From: Lachnospiraceae bacterium UBA7060
GTDB taxonomy: Bacteria > Bacillota > Clostridia > Lachnospirales > Lachnospiraceae
DNA length: 7,249 bases
Assembly (NCBI GenBank): GCA_002493835.1
Contig: DLAA01000110.1
Location: forward strand, 1 to 7,249
Direction: 5' to 3'
Below are positions 4,976 through 7,249 of this stretch, piece after piece; the first letter of the stretch is position 1; every line of letters begins with the position of its first letter. The notes beneath the pieces were generated by a model, which was not told the origin of the DNA, did not search any database, and saw only the letters and a program-made list of their open reading frames with translations. A program made the translations under genes and the position numbers.

Positions 4976-6805
4976 TTACCCATTGTTCCTTTCTCTATTG
5001 TCCAGCAATCCATAGCTAACCAATTTGTCATAATCTTGGACATATAGGTAATATCCACCAATGTTATGCTGCACATCATCAATCTGTACGCGGTATCCAT
5101 CATGGCGGACCATGAAAGAGTTCAGCACACGATTTGGCCTTTCCATATACATGGTAAATTCCGGGTAAAAATATCCATTCAACTGTCTGTTAACACGAAC
5201 AGAGATTGTATGTAGGAATGCTTCTAAATCAAAATCCTCAACGGCAATTCCGCTTTCAAGTGCCCGGTCATACAGTTCAAAAGTTGCCATCAGCATCTCC
5301 AGAGATGTGGGAGAGGGTACAGTCCTCTTTTGAATGGTTTTCAGATTCTCCGCTACGTTGCGCAAACCAAATTCATAGTATGCGGGATCGCTTACATATT
5401 TGGTAATTTCGTTCATGGCATAGGCTACCCAATGATCTTCATATTGCGTGTAGTCCTCTGCAATAAAATGTCCTACGGCTTTCTGTGCGGCATCCAGCCA
5501 ATAGTCGTTTCCCGTCACGCCATAGAGGCGGCATAGGGCAAACGTAGCCTCGCCGTCATAAAAGACCACCCTGTTTTCCTCTTTGAGAGAAAAATCCCTG
5601 TTGAAAACATGGTAATAGCCGCCTGTTTCCTCATTCATCATGGATACAATGCCATGACCAAGCTTTTCACAGACATCAAGATAACTCTGATCTCTAAATA
5701 CCTCCATGTATTCTGTCAGAGCCAGAATACAGATGCCGCAGCCGCCCAGTTTGATTTCGCCGCTTTCTTCCTCATAGATATACGCCGTATTTTCATCCTG
5801 ATATACAACACAGTCCAGCATATAGTCAATCGCCCGCTGAATAGGCTCCCGTAGCGTTTCGTCCCCTGATACGCCATACTGACAGATCATTGCCCAGACT
5901 GTTCCCGCATGGCGCAGAATGTTATATCCACTGATCTCATTGTCAAAACGAGGCTTAATGCCGTATATGAAAGAGCCGTCTGGGTTGACCTGGTGGGCCA
6001 GGAAGTCCGCAGTATTATCCAGAAGCTGGTTGATGTAGTCACTGTCAATATGCTCAACAACTCTCCGGCCATACTCCACCCCGCTGTCATGGAGAGGCCA
6101 GACCACATTATTTTCATCACAGAACCACCCGAGGCATTGAAACAGGGCAAAGGCTTTGGGCAGTTCTTCAAGGCTTTCCCGTCCAGCCTTATTCAAATAC
6201 CTATTGAGATATTTGAGGTTCAGTTCGCCGTGGTCATCTTCGTCATAGTCATATATCCGATTACTGTTCAATTCCGCTTCCAACAGAGAAGTTTGATACC
6301 TGGTATCAAAAGCAATCCCATAGCGGAAATATCCGCTGTACGATGCTTCCATCGCTTCACGCAGTTCTTCCATATCCACTACTTTGGACGTATACACAAC
6401 ATCAGCCTTTACCCACGCTGGATCATAATAGCTGTCTGTCAGGAAGTCTACGACCTTCGTATCAGCATCTTCCCAGGCAGAGCGCAGGTCCGGGCCGGTT
6501 CCACAAAAGACACTGGCCCGTTCTGTAGTGTCACAGATAGAGAGAAATACTGCGTTTCCGGCCTTACCGCCAGCGGGACTCTTTCCGATAACATCCTCTG
6601 TTTCTTTTGTCAGAGCACTGGCCTCCAAAAGGGCCAGCTTCTCTTTGTAAGCGGCCACATTGGGCGCACGCTTTTCGCTGAAATGGACGAACAGGCAAAT
6701 CACCGCAATCAGAAACACCGCAATCACCAAACCAAGTGAAATTAGCAACGGCTTCTTTTGCGGAAGTACACCTTTTGTAACGGCTTTGCTTTTTTTCTTG
6801 CTCAT
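4976..6805 (-). CDS. Membrane-anchored protein with predicted alpha/alpha-toroid (glycosidase/epimerase-like) domain
   Basis: Protein of 609 residues (614 from the upstream ATG at 6818-6820; residue numbers below use that longer form). A lysine-rich N-terminus and one membrane helix (about 25-46) place the rest outside the cell. An alpha/beta-looking region (about 88-190, RASVFCGTGPDLRSAWEDA, ADVVYTSKVVDMEEL, YFRYGIAFD) precedes a long helical region (about 260-500). There, helix pairs alternate with glycine/aromatic loops: NPDGSFIYGI, NILRHAGTVWAM, KLGGCGICILALTEY, YDGEATFALCRLYG, DHWVAYAMNEITKY. This resembles six-hairpin glycosidases and related epimerases or lyases, so a wall- or glycan-modifying activity is inferred. 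I cannot assign a family or catalytic residues. I prefer the ATG at 6803-6805 (GGAGAGG, 6 bases upstream); the upstream one has AAGGA at 9 bases. It lies 6 bases before the sortase start. Confidence 0.8.
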   Translation of the reverse strand: MSKKKSKAVTKGVLPQKKPLLISLGLVIAVFLIAVICLFVHFSEKRAPNVAAYKEKLALLEASALTKETEDVIGKSPAGGKAGNAVFLSICDTTERASVFCGTGPDLRSAWEDADTKVVDFLTDSYYDPAWVKADVVYTSKVVDMEELREAMEASYSGYFRYGIAFDTRYQTSLLEAELNSNRIYDYDEDDHGELNLKYLNRYLNKAGRESLEELPKAFALFQCLGWFCDENNVVWPLHDSGVEYGRRVVEHIDSDYINQLLDNTADFLAHQVNPDGSFIYGIKPRFDNEISGYNILRHAGTVWAMICQYGVSGDETLREPIQRAIDYMLDCVVYQDENTAYIYEEESGEIKLGGCGICILALTEYMEVFRDQSYLDVCEKLGHGIVSMMNEETGGYYHVFNRDFSLKEENRVVFYDGEATFALCRLYGVTGNDYWLDAAQKAVGHFIAEDYTQYEDHWVAYAMNEITKYVSDPAYYEFGLRNVAENLKTIQKRTVPSPTSLEMLMATFELYDRALESGIAVEDFDLEAFLHTISVRVNRQLNGYFYPEFTMYMERPNRVLNSFMVRHDGYRVQIDDVQHNIGGYYLYVQDYDKLVSYGLLDNRERNNG

Positions 6806-6834
6806 GACTGTCCTCTCCATTTCAGAACATCCTT

Positions 6835-6870
6835 ATTTAAGAAAGTGCGGCCCGGTTGCCCGGGCCGCAC
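6835..6870 (-). terminator. Intrinsic terminator between surface protein and sortase operon
   Basis: A perfect 11-bp GC-rich stem (6845-6855 with 6860-6870; arm GTGCGGCCCGG) is capped, on the minus strand, by a GCAA loop of the stable GNRA class and followed by TTTCTT. It lies 24 bases after the VPKTG gene's stop and fills most of the gap to the next gene. No good promoter is seen after it, so the downstream genes probably depend on partial read-through. This would give abundant surface protein and less enzyme. Confidence 0.85.
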
Positions 6871-6894
6871 CGTGCGTAGGATTAGGGCATTGGG

Positions 6895-7249
6895 TTACTC
6901 AGCAGAACCCTCGCGCTTTTTGTTTTCCAGGGCCAGCCAAGCCAGCCCCGCGCCGGAAATTAAGGTGAGGACCCCCCAAATGTGGGAATTGTCCCCAGTC
7001 TTGGGCACGTCGGCCAGAGGCACATCCGGGTCATCAATCTCGGTCAGTTCCTCCTCGGGCAGATCGGACAGAGGAACGTCCTCATCCGGGATTTCGATCA
7101 CATCTTCCTCGGGCAGATCGGGCAGATCGGCCAGAGGCACATCCGGGTCGTCGATTTCAACGGGAGCGGGGGCAGGCTCATCGCCGGTTCCGCCGCCAGT
7201 GCCGCCACCAGTCGGGGTGTCGTCATCGTCGTCGTCCGGGTTGACGGGC
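6895..7249 (-). CDS. C-terminal part of a sortase-anchored surface protein (VPKTG), cut by the window edge
   Basis: The frame is open to the right edge, giving the last 117 residues of a larger protein. Visible in order are an aspartate run followed by a TPTGGGTGGGTGDEPAPAP spacer, three acidic repeats around DVPLADLP, the sorting signal VPKTG (6994-7008), a hydrophobic helix (about HIWGVLTLISGAGLAWLAL) and a charged tail ENKKREGSAE. This is the standard C-terminal sorting layout, with V instead of L in the first position. The sortase would cut between T and G and attach the protein to the wall. The acidic, glycine- and proline-rich stretch probably spans the wall. The in-frame GTG at 7138-7140 is not the start. 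The function of the missing ectodomain cannot be seen. Confidence 0.92.
   Translation of the reverse strand, partial: PVNPDDDDDDTPTGGGTGGGTGDEPAPAPVEIDDPDVPLADLPDLPEEDVIEIPDEDVPLSDLPEEELTEIDDPDVPLADVPKTGDNSHIWGVLTLISGAGLAWLALENKKREGSAE
7011..7157 (-). repeat. In-frame tandem repeats encoding acidic DVPLADLP units
   Basis: Three units are seen, starting at 7011, 7065 (degenerate) and 7128. The outer two share CGGCCAGAGGCACATCCGGG and continue with only a few changes. Spacings are 54 and 63 bases, all multiples of three. The 9-base difference is explained by a perfect tandem duplication of GGGCAGATC (7111-7119 and 7120-7128), which encodes an extra DLP. Units can therefore be gained or lost in frame, changing the length of the wall-spanning stalk. 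Confidence 0.75.

Noticed and set aside
5909..6739. 276-codon open frame on the plus strand
   Set aside because: It is fully antisense to the toroid-fold gene, whose domains and operon position are convincing. It lacks a ribosome binding site and its translation shows no recognisable domain.
7138..7140. GTG as start of an 81-residue protein
   Set aside because: The same frame continues upstream without a stop to the window edge, through a typical spacer. The protein is therefore truncated by the window, not short.

Overview
The window looks like a chromosomal piece of a gut-type, low-to-medium GC Bacillota (Clostridia). An Oscillospiraceae-like genome is my best guess. The basis is a VPKTG-ending surface protein, a class B-type sortase, SLH and PASTA domains, and strong GGAGG-type ribosome binding sites. 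All convincing genes lie on the minus strand, so transcription runs from high to low coordinates.

The right part (7249 to about 895) is a cell-envelope locus. Transcription enters from outside the window through the C-terminal end of a wall-anchored protein (acidic repeats, VPKTG, membrane helix, charged tail). A strong terminator hairpin fills most of the 74-base gap after it. Next come a membrane-anchored extracytoplasmic protein with a predicted alpha/alpha-toroid fold, a class B-type sortase, two small tandem paralogues of unknown family, a two-helix membrane protein with a PASTA-like domain, a decayed 3' fragment of a second sortase, and a two-helix PASTA-like protein that ends in three SLH repeats. 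A clean terminator at 895-937 closes the block. Gaps between intact genes are short (6 to about 30 bases), so I read it as one operon. It would dock a surface protein covalently while other members bind peptidoglycan or secondary wall polymer.

The middle part (about 527-894) has no convincing gene but is rich in structure. It holds a compact element with a possible weak promoter, two small hairpins and its own intrinsic terminator (751-894), followed by a nearly perfect 19-bp inverted repeat (689-746).

The left part (79-526) holds a 42-codon open frame with an excellent ribosome binding site. It overlaps the start of a short DeoR-type helix-turn-helix regulator, so the two look translationally coupled. 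Regulators of this short type are common in accessory and mobile regions of Clostridia, but no integrase, transposase or att site is visible here. Bases 1-78 hold nothing beyond a weak hairpin.

The most interesting points are the sortase-centred module with its uncharacterised partners, the relic sortase that implies an older duplication of a sortase-PASTA unit, and the structured element between the two transcription units.
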